Source: JAAUTT01 sp038213375 (GTDB lineage: Bacteria > Bacteroidota > Bacteroidia > Bacteroidales > JAAUTT01). Taken from it: a stretch of DNA of 64,000 bases. Numbering within the stretch: position 1 is the stretch's first letter; each line of letters begins with the position of its first letter. The notes under the pieces were generated by a model. The model had not been told where the DNA came from. It searched no databases and saw only the letters and a list, made by a program, of their open reading frames with translations. Shown one piece after another: positions 1 through 9,030 of the stretch. A program made the translations under genes and the position numbers. The stretch is from contig JBBQTB010000008.1 in assembly GCA_038213375.1 (NCBI GenBank), positions 84,408 through 148,407 on the forward strand, written 5' to 3'.

Positions 1-1867
1 TTTTGCCAGGCACCAGCTTTCCGCGTCCTTTGATAGCAGTATTAATATGATGATTGGATGCATCGGTAAGCAGTTGAATTTTCTCGCGAATTCCGGGGCT
101 GACCCAGTCCCACAATGCACCACCGATGCAGCGTGGGTAATTATAAATTACATCCCAGTATTCGTCGAGACCACCACAACCATTGCCTTCGACAGAGATG
201 TATTCATCCATGAATGAAGGACGGGGATCTTGGCTTTCAGGAACCTCGGCAATTCGTGTTTTTAATTCATAAGGAGTTGGATAGCGGGGGCCAATAATGT
301 CTTCGCAGGGAACTTCATTTTTCCAGGCTACATCGTCGGTGTTGCCTCCATACATGAATATACGGGTTGGATCGAGCCTTTTGCCTTCTTTGATTACTTC
401 ACAGATGTTGTTTCCAATGCCACTTTCGTTTCCGGCACTCCAGAAGATAATGGAAGGATGATTCCTGTCACGGAGCACCATTCCCTGAACGCGATCAACA
501 TAAGCATCACGCCACTCAGGACGCTCAGAAACATATTCTGTTGCATGAGATTCATCACCAGTTTCGTCAACAATAAACATTCCCATTTCATCGGCCAGGT
601 TAAGGTAATCGATGGTAGGTGGGTAGTGGCACGTCCGTACACAATTGATATTGAACTGCTTCATCAATGTAAAATCCTTTATTATGGTTTCAATATCCAT
701 GGCATGACCAAGGTCGGGGTGTTGCATGTGACTGTTGGTTCCGTTTAGTTTCACGGGAACTCCGTTAACATAGAGGGCTTGGTGTTTCACTTCCACTTTT
801 TTAAAACCGATGCGGCTTGAAAGAATTTCTATGGTTTTTCCTTCAGTATTAATTAACTCAAGCGTCAGATGATACAGATTTGGCTTTTCGCTGGACCATT
901 TTGCAGGATTGGTTATTGCTGAGGAAATATTGACGGTTTGTGTTTTTTGACTATCCACTTTTACCGGTTTCGAAACCATGTTTTGAATTACCGGTTGATG
1001 GTTGCTGTCAAATAAGGTTCCACGAACCGAGTATCCGGATTGATTAGGGGTTGAATAATTTGCAATATCGGCAGCAATGGTGATGGTTGCATCACGGTAG
1101 TCTTTATCAAGGTCAGTAGTTACATAAAAATCACGCAAATGTACTTTTGGTGTGGCGAATAAATACACATCCCGAAAAATTCCAGCCAACCTCCAGAAAT
1201 CCTGGTCTTCGAGATAGGTGCCAGCCGAATATTTATAAACATTTACGGCTATCAGATTTTTGCCGGGTTTCAGATATTTTGTAACATCATATTCAGCAGG
1301 TTCGTTGGCGCCCTCGTTAAAGCCAACTTCCTGACCATTTACCCAAATGAAGGATGCTGAAGTAGCTGCCTCTAAACGCAGGAATACTTCTTTTTCTTTC
1401 CATGCCGGTGGTATCATAACTGTCCTGCGGTAGGATCCTACAGGGTTATAATCGTGGGGTATGAAGGGTGGGTTGGCATGAAAAGGTTGAGAAACATTAC
1501 GGAACACGGGATCTCCGTATCCTTGCATTTCCCAGTTACCCGGGACTTTAAGGCTGTCCCACTTGGAATCATTAAATTTTTCAGTATAAAAATCTTTGGG
1601 TGATGCATCTGGATTTTCCGACCATTTAAATTTCCAAAGACCATTTAAAGAAAGGAATCCGTCCGATTTGCTCCAGTCATTATTTAGTGCATCAGATATT
1701 GATTTGAAGGGTACGAGTGGGACATGTCCTACTTCCTGATTCAAGGTAAATTTGCCGGGATCCTCAATATATTGATAAACGTTTTCAAGAAAATTTAACT
1801 TTTGAGAATGTGCATTTTGGAGTAAGAAAATATAGCACAAAATGACAATGATTTGTTTGTAGTTCAT
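1..1867 (-). CDS. Secreted glycoside hydrolase family 2 beta-galactosidase (LacZ type), 3' end outside window
   Basis: Reading leftward from an ATG at 1867, the frame stays open to the window edge (about 622 residues). The product begins with a Sec signal peptide (MNYKQIIVILCYIFLLQN, then AHSQ), followed by the GH2 sugar-binding jelly-roll (NGLWKFKW, VPGNWEMQGYGDPVF), the immunoglobulin-like domain and the TIM barrel. The acid/base is Glu481 in GNESG and the nucleophile is Glu555 in FMDEY; both are intact. It should hydrolyse terminal beta-galactosides in the periplasm or at the surface. LacZ-type family members are about 1000 residues, so the C-terminal third with Bgal_small_N is missing only because the window ends. 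The exact substrate cannot be fixed, since many Bacteroidota GH2 enzymes act on glycan side chains rather than lactose. Confidence 0.93.
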   Translation of the reverse strand, partial: MNYKQIIVILCYIFLLQNAHSQKLNFLENVYQYIEDPGKFTLNQEVGHVPLVPFKSISDALNNDWSKSDGFLSLNGLWKFKWSENPDASPKDFYTEKFNDSKWDSLKVPGNWEMQGYGDPVFRNVSQPFHANPPFIPHDYNPVGSYRRTVMIPPAWKEKEVFLRLEAATSASFIWVNGQEVGFNEGANEPAEYDVTKYLKPGKNLIAVNVYKYSAGTYLEDQDFWRLAGIFRDVYLFATPKVHLRDFYVTTDLDKDYRDATITIAADIANYSTPNQSGYSVRGTLFDSNHQPVIQNMVSKPVKVDSQKTQTVNISSAITNPAKWSSEKPNLYHLTLELINTEGKTIEILSSRIGFKKVEVKHQALYVNGVPVKLNGTNSHMQHPDLGHAMDIETIIKDFTLMKQFNINCVRTCHYPPTIDYLNLADEMGMFIVDETGDESHATEYVSERPEWRDAYVDRVQGMVLRDRNHPSIIFWSAGNESGIGNNICEVIKEGKRLDPTRIFMYGGNTDDVAWKNEVPCEDIIGPRYPTPYELKTRIAEVPESQDPRPSFMDEYISVEGNGCGGLDEYWDVIYNYPRCIGGALWDWVSPGIREKIQLLTDASNHHINTAIKGRGKLVPGK

Positions 1868-1892
1868 TGCAATTAGAGGTTAGTTGTTTTGT

Positions 1893-1900
1893 CAAAGATA
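1893..1900 (-). promoter_or_regulatory. Putative -7 box for the GH2 gene
   Basis: On the minus strand this reads TATCTTTG, a perfect match to the Bacteroidota -7 consensus TAnnTTTG, about 25 bases before the beta-galactosidase ATG. No convincing TTTG -33 element lies 19-21 bases upstream, so this is a partial match only. Confidence 0.4.
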
Positions 1901-2019
1901 ATAATAATAGTAGTTTCTACACTTAAAATCATATGGGTAATATACCTTTTATTTTTTAAATTTGTTAAAAATCTGTCCCCATGCCCCATACCCAGATATA
2001 ACTTTTAGGACACGCCACG

Positions 2020-2715
2020 TTGAAGATTACGACTCCCGAAAATCGCGTCATCCTGGTCGACCCATGGTTAACCGGGAATGAATTTATCCCTGTACATTTG
2101 AGAACACAGAATGTAATCGACATGGTTGTCGCCACGCATGGTCATGAGGATCATTTTGATAAATTCATGCCTAAAATTATTGAAAAGTCCAGGGCTTCTG
2201 TGATAGCTAACAGTATTGTGCGCTTTTTTCTATATGAACATTTTATAAACAAAGAACTGATTGAGCCAATGAATATTGGAGGAACCATTCTTGTTAAAGA
2301 TGTTACCATTACCATGGTTCCGGCCCAGCATTTGGGTCATATCATGATAGACAATGATACCATAGGGTATACACATCCTTCGGTAGGTTTCGTGCTTCAG
2401 TTTTCCGATGGCGTGCGAGTATACCTTGCAGGGGATACTGGTATATTTTCGGATATGGCTTTAATTGGTGAATTGTATCATCCTCAAATCGCAATACTTC
2501 CTATTGGTGGAAGATACACCATGGGACCCAAGGAGGCAGCATTTGCCATTCAATTATTAAAGGTTCAGCATGTTATTCCATATCATTATGGAACATTCGA
2601 ATCACTTATTGGCACCCCGGAAGAATTAAAAGAGCAAACACTTCATATACAGCCGCTCACCATCCACGCATTGAAAGTAGGAGATACTCTCGATTGCGGT
2701 ACCTTATTTTATTAG
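2020..2715 (+). CDS. MBL-fold metal-dependent hydrolase (UPF0173-like), N-terminus interrupted by a stop
   Basis: The metallo-beta-lactamase signature HGHEDH is followed by further ligands in AGDTG and in PYHYGTF, as expected for a binuclear metal hydrolase of the UPF0173/YtkL-like group, whose substrate is unknown. The first usable start is TTG at 2020, but the conserved first strand of the fold (LLGHATLKI) begins upstream in the same frame at about 2002. Further upstream, an ATG at 1981 is in frame, with six sense codons and then TAA at 1999. The likely ancestral protein therefore started at 1981 and now carries a nonsense codon at position 7. A TTG-initiated product would lack the first beta strand and part of the LGHA turn and may be unstable. 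It is followed closely by the GNAT gene. Confidence 0.8.
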   Translation: MKITTPENRVILVDPWLTGNEFIPVHLRTQNVIDMVVATHGHEDHFDKFMPKIIEKSRASVIANSIVRFFLYEHFINKELIEPMNIGGTILVKDVTITMVPAQHLGHIMIDNDTIGYTHPSVGFVLQFSDGVRVYLAGDTGIFSDMALIGELYHPQIAILPIGGRYTMGPKEAAFAIQLLKVQHVIPYHYGTFESLIGTPEELKEQTLHIQPLTIHALKVGDTLDCGTLFY

Positions 2716-2725
2716 AATCCTTCCT

Positions 2726-2733
2726 TATCTTTG
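2726..2733 (+). promoter_or_regulatory. Putative -7 box before the GNAT gene
   Basis: TATCTTTG matches the TAnnTTTG consensus perfectly and sits 23 bases before the preferred GNAT start at 2757. There is no TTTG at the right distance upstream. The hexamer supports starting the GNAT protein at 2757 rather than at the upstream in-frame TTG at 2694. Confidence 0.4.
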
Positions 2734-2756
2734 AAATATTCAAAAAAAGTGAAGCT

Positions 2757-3257
2757 ATGTTTCAAATTCGAAAAGCATCTTTGGCAGATATTGATTTACT
2801 ACGGAAACTTGCGCAAGACATCTGGATGGAATATTATCCCGGAATCATTACTGTAGAGCAGATTAATTATATGCTTCATATGATGTATTCGCAACCTGTA
2901 ATTGAAAAGGAAATATTGGGTGGTGTTAATTGGAACATTTTGGAAGAGGATCATGAACCGGTGGGTTTTCTATCTTTTTCCGAAGATGATGAAAAAAATA
3001 TCAAACTGAACAAATTATATGTTCTGTTGGGTAGACATGGAAAAGGTATAGGTCAAAAAGCATTGAAATTTGTTGTTGATTATGCCGAACAGAATGAATT
3101 CAAAAATGTTTATCTTACAGTGAATAAGAAAAACCTGCTAGCCATGAAGGCCTATGAACGAAATGGTTTTATTCGTTCAGAAGATGTAGTCAATGATATT
3201 GGAAATGGCTATGTGATGGACGATTTTGTTTACACATATTCACTTGGTAATAAGTAA
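2757..3257 (+). CDS. GNAT-family N-acetyltransferase
   Basis: A protein of 166 residues with GNAT topology: the N-terminal IRKASLADIDLLRKLA segment, the central strand LNKLYVLLGRHGKGIGQKAL containing the acetyl-CoA pyrophosphate-binding loop (R/Q-x-x-G-x-G/A type, here GRHGKGIG), and the C-terminal VNKKNLLAMKAYERNGF motif. It should transfer an acyl group from acyl-CoA to an amine on an unknown acceptor. An in-frame start at 2694 would overlap the preceding gene and add a non-homologous hydrophobic leader, so ATG 2757 is preferred. The gene overlaps nothing and is followed 10 bases later by the PPDK regulator. Confidence 0.85.
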   Translation: MFQIRKASLADIDLLRKLAQDIWMEYYPGIITVEQINYMLHMMYSQPVIEKEILGGVNWNILEEDHEPVGFLSFSEDDEKNIKLNKLYVLLGRHGKGIGQKALKFVVDYAEQNEFKNVYLTVNKKNLLAMKAYERNGFIRSEDVVNDIGNGYVMDDFVYTYSLGNK

Positions 3258-3267
3258 CGAAAAGCAT

Positions 3268-4116
3268 ATGAATTCAAACGAAGTTAACCTATCGCAACCT
3301 CCAATCTATATAGTCTCTGGTGGAAAAGGCCTTGCCGGGGATGCTGTTGTTCAATCCATTCTAATTCAATTTCCAAACAATAAAGTACCTGTTATTATCT
3401 CACCTAATGTTGTATCGTCTGAAAAAATAGATGAGGTGATAACGCAGGTATTGAGAACTAAAGGAGTTATCGTTCATACCATGGTCGATCCGGAGATGCG
3501 TAAATTGCTTATTAGTGCCTGCAACGAAAATGAAGTGACACATTTTGATCTTGCCGGTAATTTGTCCGATTACCTTTCCGATTTACTTCAAATAAAACCA
3601 ATTAGTAAACCTGGCCTTTATCGTTTGTCGCACATCGATTATTTTCAGCGGGTTGAAGCCATTGAATTCACTTTAAAGCATGACGACGGCCAGAATGCCG
3701 AACGTATTAACAATGCTGATATAGTGTTAACTGGCGTTTCCCGTACCGGAAAAACACCATTGAGTGTATACCTCGCCATGTTTGGCTGGAAGGTGGCTAA
3801 TGTGCCCCTGATTCCAGGTATTCCTCCGCCCGAAACATTGTTTAAAATAGATAAAGAACGCGTTTTTGGTTTAACTATTTCCGTACAATATCTTATCGCA
3901 CAACGTGGTAATCGAATGAAAAATCTTAAAATGGCTCTCGAAACTGACTATATCGAGCCTCGTAAGGTAAGGATGGAGCTGGAATATGCCGAAACGATAT
4001 TTGCCCGTGCCGGTTTTACCGTATTCGATATTACCAATAAGCCTATCGAATCGTCGGCCAATGAGATTTTAACATTACTCACCGAACGTTTCGGCCGTGA
4101 CAAATGGAAGAAATAA
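3268..4116 (+). CDS. Pyruvate, phosphate dikinase regulatory protein (DUF299 kinase/pyrophosphorylase)
   Basis: This is a DUF299/PDRP family protein of 282 residues. The family phosphorylates a threonine of PPDK or PEP synthase using ADP and reverses it with Pi, switching the enzyme at the pyruvate/PEP node. Visible hallmarks are the N-terminal IYIVSGGKGLAGDAVVQSIL, the atypical P-loop GVSRTGKTPLSVYLA (usually GVSRTSKTP, so Gly replaces Ser here), NVPLIPGIPPPETLF, and the C-terminal EIL repeat region. The start at ATG 3268 gives the usual length; a longer frame from 3226 overlaps the GNAT gene. The PPDK target is not in the window. The gene converges on aspartate kinase with only four bases between the stop codons. 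Confidence 0.9.
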   Translation: MNSNEVNLSQPPIYIVSGGKGLAGDAVVQSILIQFPNNKVPVIISPNVVSSEKIDEVITQVLRTKGVIVHTMVDPEMRKLLISACNENEVTHFDLAGNLSDYLSDLLQIKPISKPGLYRLSHIDYFQRVEAIEFTLKHDDGQNAERINNADIVLTGVSRTGKTPLSVYLAMFGWKVANVPLIPGIPPPETLFKIDKERVFGLTISVQYLIAQRGNRMKNLKMALETDYIEPRKVRMELEYAETIFARAGFTVFDITNKPIESSANEILTLLTERFGRDKWKK

Positions 4117-4120
4117 TCCT

Positions 4121-5380
4121 TCATCCCAAATCCTTAACTACCAACTGAATCGTTCGTTTGCTTTTCTGCTCAAGAACCAATTCTTTGTTCACCATTACGC
4201 GATCAATGGTTTGCGTATCGTAGTAGCGAATAGTAATCAACTCCAATCCAGATTCGAGACTTACATTATAAAGCTGTTCCAAATCCTTTACCAACTCGGC
4301 AATATGGTCAGGTTTGTTGTTGATGCATACCTGGAAACTGACTGCTGAATTCTGCATCAGGTTGATATTTACAACATGCTTTGAGAAAATGGTAAAAATA
4401 TCCTTCAGATTTGACTCAGCTATAAATGAAAAATCTTTTGGTGAAATACTGATCAGAGCCTGATCCATCTTAAAAATAAAAGACGGTATAAGAGATTCAT
4501 ATTGAACATCACCAATAATGGTTCCAGGATCGTTGGGATAAACAAACGATTTTACGAGAAGGTTGATGTTCTTATTCTGCAATGGCTTGATAGTTTTTGG
4601 GTGAATAACACTGGCGCCATAATATGTGAGTTCAATGGCATCGAGATACGACAATTGCCCAATCCGAACGGTATTATCGAAATATTTTGGATCGGCGTTC
4701 AGAACCCCGGGTACATCTTTCCAAATAATTACCTTTTCGGCATCAAGTATATATGCCAGAATAGAAGCGGTATAATCGGAGCCCTCACGTCCCAGGGTTG
4801 TGGTAAGGTTATTTTCATCAAAACCAATAAATCCCTGCGTGAGGTAAAATTTGGTGTTGGAAAACGTAAATGTTTTTCTAATAAGTTTAGTAGAAGTTTC
4901 CCAATCCACTTTGGCCTCGCGATAGGTAGAATCGGTCTTCAAATGTTTACGGATATCGACCCATTGGTTTTTAGTACCTCGCTCGTTAAGAAAAGCGCTG
5001 ACAATTTTGGTCGACAATATCTCGCCTAAGGAAATTACCTGATCATATTCTCTGTCGTATGATCCGTTGTCTTCCTTTTGAAGCAAAGTATTGAGCTGAT
5101 CAAACTCCTTGCGGACATCATCAAAAACCTGATGTCTGGTTTTTTGAAATAATTCACCCAGAATGCCTAAATGATAATCCTTAAGTATAGCGAATTCTTC
5201 ATCGTAGTTCTTCTTTTTTAAGGCCAAATGGAGGATTTCTTCCAAAGCATTAGTTGTTTTTCCAAATGCGGAAATCACAATGGCAATGTCTTCTTTTCCA
5301 AACGATTCAATTATATGTGCAAGGTTAAGAATGCCCCCTGAGCTTTTTACGGAAGCCCCCCCAAATTTAAATACCAACAT
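4121..5380 (-). CDS. Aspartate kinase
   Basis: A 419-residue monofunctional aspartokinase, catalysing ATP-dependent phosphorylation of L-aspartate, the first step to lysine, threonine, methionine and diaminopimelate. The amino-acid kinase domain has KFGGASVKS at the N-terminus, then TTLGREGSDYTASILAYILD and VIIWKDVPGVLNADP for nucleotide and substrate binding. The last roughly 130 residues contain two ACT-like regulatory segments (ALISISPKDFSFIAE, VSFQVCINN), so feedback inhibition is likely. It is a single-domain kinase, not an AK-homoserine dehydrogenase fusion. It is divergent from the CNNM gene at 5487. Confidence 0.95.
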   Translation of the reverse strand: MLVFKFGGASVKSSGGILNLAHIIESFGKEDIAIVISAFGKTTNALEEILHLALKKKNYDEEFAILKDYHLGILGELFQKTRHQVFDDVRKEFDQLNTLLQKEDNGSYDREYDQVISLGEILSTKIVSAFLNERGTKNQWVDIRKHLKTDSTYREAKVDWETSTKLIRKTFTFSNTKFYLTQGFIGFDENNLTTTLGREGSDYTASILAYILDAEKVIIWKDVPGVLNADPKYFDNTVRIGQLSYLDAIELTYYGASVIHPKTIKPLQNKNINLLVKSFVYPNDPGTIIGDVQYESLIPSFIFKMDQALISISPKDFSFIAESNLKDIFTIFSKHVVNINLMQNSAVSFQVCINNKPDHIAELVKDLEQLYNVSLESGLELITIRYYDTQTIDRVMVNKELVLEQKSKRTIQLVVKDLG

Positions 5381-5486
5381 TCGTAATAGGATTAACAGTT
5401 ACGTGGGTAAAGGTAAAAAACTATGAATGATGGTGAAATGATAATTGTTATATCAAAAACAAACTAAAAGTAGTAACTTTCGGGCT

Positions 5487-6746
5487 ATGATTTCATTCTG
5501 GTTATTTATCTTATGTTTATTGTTTGCTACCTTTTTTTCAGGGATGGAAATGGCCTTTGTTTCCAGCAACAAACTTCGCATCGATCTGGAAACAAAAAGT
5601 GGTAATTTTTCATCACGAATTATACATCTCTTTGTGAAAAATAACCGTGTTTTTGGCGCTGCCCTGATGATTGGCTTCTATATTTCTCTTATTTTTGCAG
5701 TGGTTTGTCTATATAATTTTTACCATTTATATAATGAAGGATTATTACAAAACGTCTTTTTATCCTTAATAATTATTCTTTGCATTGTTCTTTTTGTTAT
5801 CGTGCTCATCACTGAACTTGCTGCCCAAACGATCTTTACGGTAAATCCAAATAAACAACTTAAAATATTCTATTTCCCTCTTTTGATGTTTTATGTTCTT
5901 TTTTACCCATTTTCTCAAACGATTGTCGCCATAGCGGAACTGCCGAACATAATATGGCCTCCGAAAAAAAGCAAAGATCCAAATGCCAATGTTTTTATAC
6001 GAAATATAGGCAAGCTTATATCTTCGGATTCGCAACAACAATTTGAATTGCAAAACAAACAGTTGCAAGAGCTAAAAATTTTTCAGAATGCACTTGTTTT
6101 TTCGAAAGTCCGCATCCGCGACTGCATGATTCCCCGCACAGAATTAGAATCTATTGATATTGATGGCAGCATTGATGAATTGAAAAAAAAATTCATCGCT
6201 TCAGGCTATTCCAAAATAATTGTTTACCGCGATTCAATTGATAATATAGAAGGGTTTATAAGTTCAAATGAGCTGTTTAAGCAGCCTTTATCCATTCAGG
6301 AAAAGCTATCTCCCATAACTTTTGTTCCCGAAACAATGCCGGCAAATAAACTTCTTCATGATTTTATACATCATCATCGGAGTATTGCCGTAGTGGTTGA
6401 TGAGTATGGAGGGACTTCGGGTATGGTTACACTCGAAGATATTATGGAGAAGATATTTGGAGAAATTGAGGACGAGCACGATACCGATAATTTGATTGAA
6501 AAACAAATCAAACCGAATGAATATGTATTTTCAAGTCGTCTGGAAATTGAGTACCTGAATGCAACATTCGGTTTAAAAATAGCTGAATCGGAAGACTATA
6601 GTACTCTTGCCGGATATATTCTGTTCCATTACCACAATATGCCCAAGCCCAACGAAATAATTAAAATTGACAGATTTACCATTAAAATTTTAAAAGTTTC
6701 ACACACACGGATAGAACTTGTGTATCTTAAGGTAATTATTGATTAG
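5487..6746 (+). CDS. CNNM/CBS-domain membrane protein (CorC/HlyC family, GldE-like)
   Basis: A protein of 419 residues from ATG 5487; an in-frame ATG at 5445 would add 14 residues before the first membrane helix. Architecture: DUF21/CNNM transmembrane region (ISFWLFILCLLFATFFSGMEMAFVSS plus three further hydrophobic helices to about residue 150), a CBS pair (IRDCMIPRTELESIDI and SPITFVPETMPANKLL, with VVDEYGGTSGMVTLEDIMEK), and a C-terminal CorC/HlyC transporter-associated domain. CNNM/CorC proteins are linked to Mg2+ or Co2+ efflux; Bacteroidota GldE has the same layout and is linked to gliding and lipoprotein assembly. The next gene is a PpiD-like foldase, a pairing known to me in this phylum. 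Ion specificity is inferred. Confidence 0.88.
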   Translation: MISFWLFILCLLFATFFSGMEMAFVSSNKLRIDLETKSGNFSSRIIHLFVKNNRVFGAALMIGFYISLIFAVVCLYNFYHLYNEGLLQNVFLSLIIILCIVLFVIVLITELAAQTIFTVNPNKQLKIFYFPLLMFYVLFYPFSQTIVAIAELPNIIWPPKKSKDPNANVFIRNIGKLISSDSQQQFELQNKQLQELKIFQNALVFSKVRIRDCMIPRTELESIDIDGSIDELKKKFIASGYSKIIVYRDSIDNIEGFISSNELFKQPLSIQEKLSPITFVPETMPANKLLHDFIHHHRSIAVVVDEYGGTSGMVTLEDIMEKIFGEIEDEHDTDNLIEKQIKPNEYVFSSRLEIEYLNATFGLKIAESEDYSTLAGYILFHYHNMPKPNEIIKIDRFTIKILKVSHTRIELVYLKVIID

Positions 6747-6802
6747 AAAGCTTATTTCTTGCAAAAAAATAAGGTGTTGGAAAAACAAATAGTTTTAATT
6801 CT

Positions 6803-6810
6803 TATATTCG
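6803..6810 (+). promoter_or_regulatory. Putative -7 box for the PpiD-like gene
   Basis: TATATTCG differs at one position from TAnnTTTG and lies 34 bases before the ATG at 6844. A TTG at 6777-6779 is 23 bases upstream, slightly longer than the usual spacer. Confidence 0.35.
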
Positions 6811-6843
6811 TGGCTTAATTTTTAAAGTAAAAACACATTATCA

Positions 6844-8952
6844 ATGGCAACATTACAGAAGATTAGAAGCAAAGGTATAATTATTGCCAGCGTAATTGGC
6901 CTGTCCTTATTAGCATTTATATTAGGCGATTTTCTTGATTCAAGAAAGTCAATATTTAGAAGCAATAAACAGGATGTTGGAGAAATAGCTGGCACAACCA
7001 TACCAATCCAACAAATGGAACAAAAAATTAATGAGTTGACAGAAATACATAAAATGAATTCCGGACAGGGAAACGTGGACGAAAAAACACTTGATGGTAT
7101 ACGCGAACAAGCCTGGCAGCAAATTTCCAACGACATGGTGATGGGAAAAGAATATGATAAACTTGGACTAACGGTCACTTCCGACGAACTTTTTGATCTT
7201 GTTCAGGGAGCCAACCCTCATCAAATTGTTCGGCAGATTTTTACCAATCCACAAACAGGCGAGTTCAACAAATCCAATTTATTAGCCTTTTTAAAAAATA
7301 TGGATCAGGATCAGACAGGGAAACAGAAAATGTTTTGGTTATATATCGAAGAACAGATAAAAAACGATCGTATCAATAACAAATATACTAATCTGATTCG
7401 TAAAGGATTATCTGCTCCTACCTTTCTGGCAAAAAATGATTTTATTGAAAATAATAAAAAGACGGATTTTAATTATATTTCGCTTCGATACAACACTATA
7501 TCCGATACTGCGGTAAAAATTACTTCATCAGACCTAAAAAAATATTACAACGATCACAAATTTCTTTTCGACCAATCTGCTTCCCGGGATATAGAATATG
7601 TATCGTTTGATGTAATACCGTCTAAAACGGATATTAATGCTGCCCAAGACTGGATAACCAAGGTGAAACCTGATTTTAATTCAACTACTGAAGTGGAGCA
7701 ATTTGTAAACGGAAACTCAGATGTGCCTTACAATGATAAAAGCTATAAACCGGGTCAACTGCCCGATTCGCTTGATAATTTTATGTTTAGGTCGTCGATT
7801 GGCGAAGTTTACGGTCCATATTTGGACAATGGTTCATATAAATTAGCACGTCTTTACAAAGTGGTTAATTTGCCTGACTCAGTAAAAGCCCGTCATATCC
7901 TGATATCCGCAAAAGCTCAGACCAAAGAAGCTGCAACGAAAGCAAAGGTTACTGCCGACAGTATTAAAAATTTGCTGGATAAAGGTGCTGATTTTGCACT
8001 ATTGGCCAGGAGTTTCTCTGATGACAAAAGCAATGCGGAAAAGGGCGGCGATTTAGGATGGTTTCAGGAAGGCCTCATGGTAAAACCATTTAGCGATGCT
8101 GCTTTTGAAGGAAAAAAAGGTGAAACAAAAGTGGTAGAAACCCGGTTTGGGTATCACATTCTTCAGGTTTTAGAAAAAGGTAAAGACATTAAAAAGGTAA
8201 AAGTTGCTATAATTGAACGTAAAATCGAACCAAGCCAGCCAACTTTCAACAAAGTGTATGCAGATGCCAATAAATTCGCTGCTTCAAACAGGACTTACGA
8301 ACAATTTAATGCAGCAATCACCAAACAAAATCTTGCCAAAAAGCTTGCCACCAACATTGCGGAAACAGACAAAGCAATTCCCGGATTGGAGCAACCACGT
8401 GCGGTTCTTCGTTGGATGTATTCATCGGACAAGTTAACCGTTTCCGAACCAATTGATCTGGGTGATCGTTACGTTGTTGCTGCCCTTACGGCTGTTCGCA
8501 AAAAAGGCGCTGCACCAATTGAACAAGTAAAAGCAGATGTTGAATTACAGGTTCGCAAAGAAAAAAAGGCCGAAAAGCTTGCTGAACAAATCAATAAAGC
8601 AAAATCCGGAGTGTCAAACATTCAGGATCTCGGTCTAAAATTAAACACTCCGGTTGAAGTGGCCAATGGCATTTCTTTTTCAACTTACTCCCTGCCTAGT
8701 TCTGGCATAGAGCCTAAAGTTATTGCAGCTGGTACCTCTTTTGGTAAGAGCAAAATATCGGAACCTATAAATGGCAACAATGGTGTTTATGTGGTGTATG
8801 TTTCAAATATAACCAATGCTCCTGCGAGCAAGAACTATGCAGAATCCAAACAACGTATGGGATATACTTTTCAAACCCGTGCCAGCTACGACAGTTATAA
8901 TGCACTTCGTAAGCTCGCCAAAATCGTTGACAATCGCGCAAAGTTTTATTAG
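6844..8952 (+). CDS. Membrane-anchored peptidyl-prolyl isomerase (PpiD/SurA-like)
   Basis: A 702-residue protein starting with a short cytoplasmic tail and one signal-anchor helix (IIIASVIGLSLLAFILGDFL), then a SurA_N/PpiD-type helical chaperone region. Around residues 340-450 lies a parvulin rotamase domain (VKARHILISA, SDDKSNAEKGGDLGWF, ETRFGYHILQVLEKG). The C-terminal 240 residues look like a second, degenerate parvulin-like or helical domain. It should assist folding of outer-membrane and periplasmic proteins near the Sec exit. Length and order match the Bacteroidota PpiD-like foldases. A terminator-like hairpin follows. Confidence 0.9.
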   Translation: MATLQKIRSKGIIIASVIGLSLLAFILGDFLDSRKSIFRSNKQDVGEIAGTTIPIQQMEQKINELTEIHKMNSGQGNVDEKTLDGIREQAWQQISNDMVMGKEYDKLGLTVTSDELFDLVQGANPHQIVRQIFTNPQTGEFNKSNLLAFLKNMDQDQTGKQKMFWLYIEEQIKNDRINNKYTNLIRKGLSAPTFLAKNDFIENNKKTDFNYISLRYNTISDTAVKITSSDLKKYYNDHKFLFDQSASRDIEYVSFDVIPSKTDINAAQDWITKVKPDFNSTTEVEQFVNGNSDVPYNDKSYKPGQLPDSLDNFMFRSSIGEVYGPYLDNGSYKLARLYKVVNLPDSVKARHILISAKAQTKEAATKAKVTADSIKNLLDKGADFALLARSFSDDKSNAEKGGDLGWFQEGLMVKPFSDAAFEGKKGETKVVETRFGYHILQVLEKGKDIKKVKVAIIERKIEPSQPTFNKVYADANKFAASNRTYEQFNAAITKQNLAKKLATNIAETDKAIPGLEQPRAVLRWMYSSDKLTVSEPIDLGDRYVVAALTAVRKKGAAPIEQVKADVELQVRKEKKAEKLAEQINKAKSGVSNIQDLGLKLNTPVEVANGISFSTYSLPSSGIEPKVIAAGTSFGKSKISEPINGNNGVYVVYVSNITNAPASKNYAESKQRMGYTFQTRASYDSYNALRKLAKIVDNRAKFY

Positions 8953-8986
8953 GATAAAGAATCAATTATTACGGAATTAAGTTATT

Positions 8987-9016
8987 AATAGCCCTGGCAT
9001 TTATGCTGGGGCTATT
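8987..9016 (+). terminator. Hairpin after the PpiD-like gene
   Basis: AATAGCCC pairs with GGGCTATT and the stem can extend inward to 12 pairs, counting two G-U wobbles, around an ATTTAT loop. No T-run follows on the plus strand, so intrinsic termination is uncertain. Confidence 0.5.
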
Positions 9017-9030
9017 CGCAAAAAAACACA

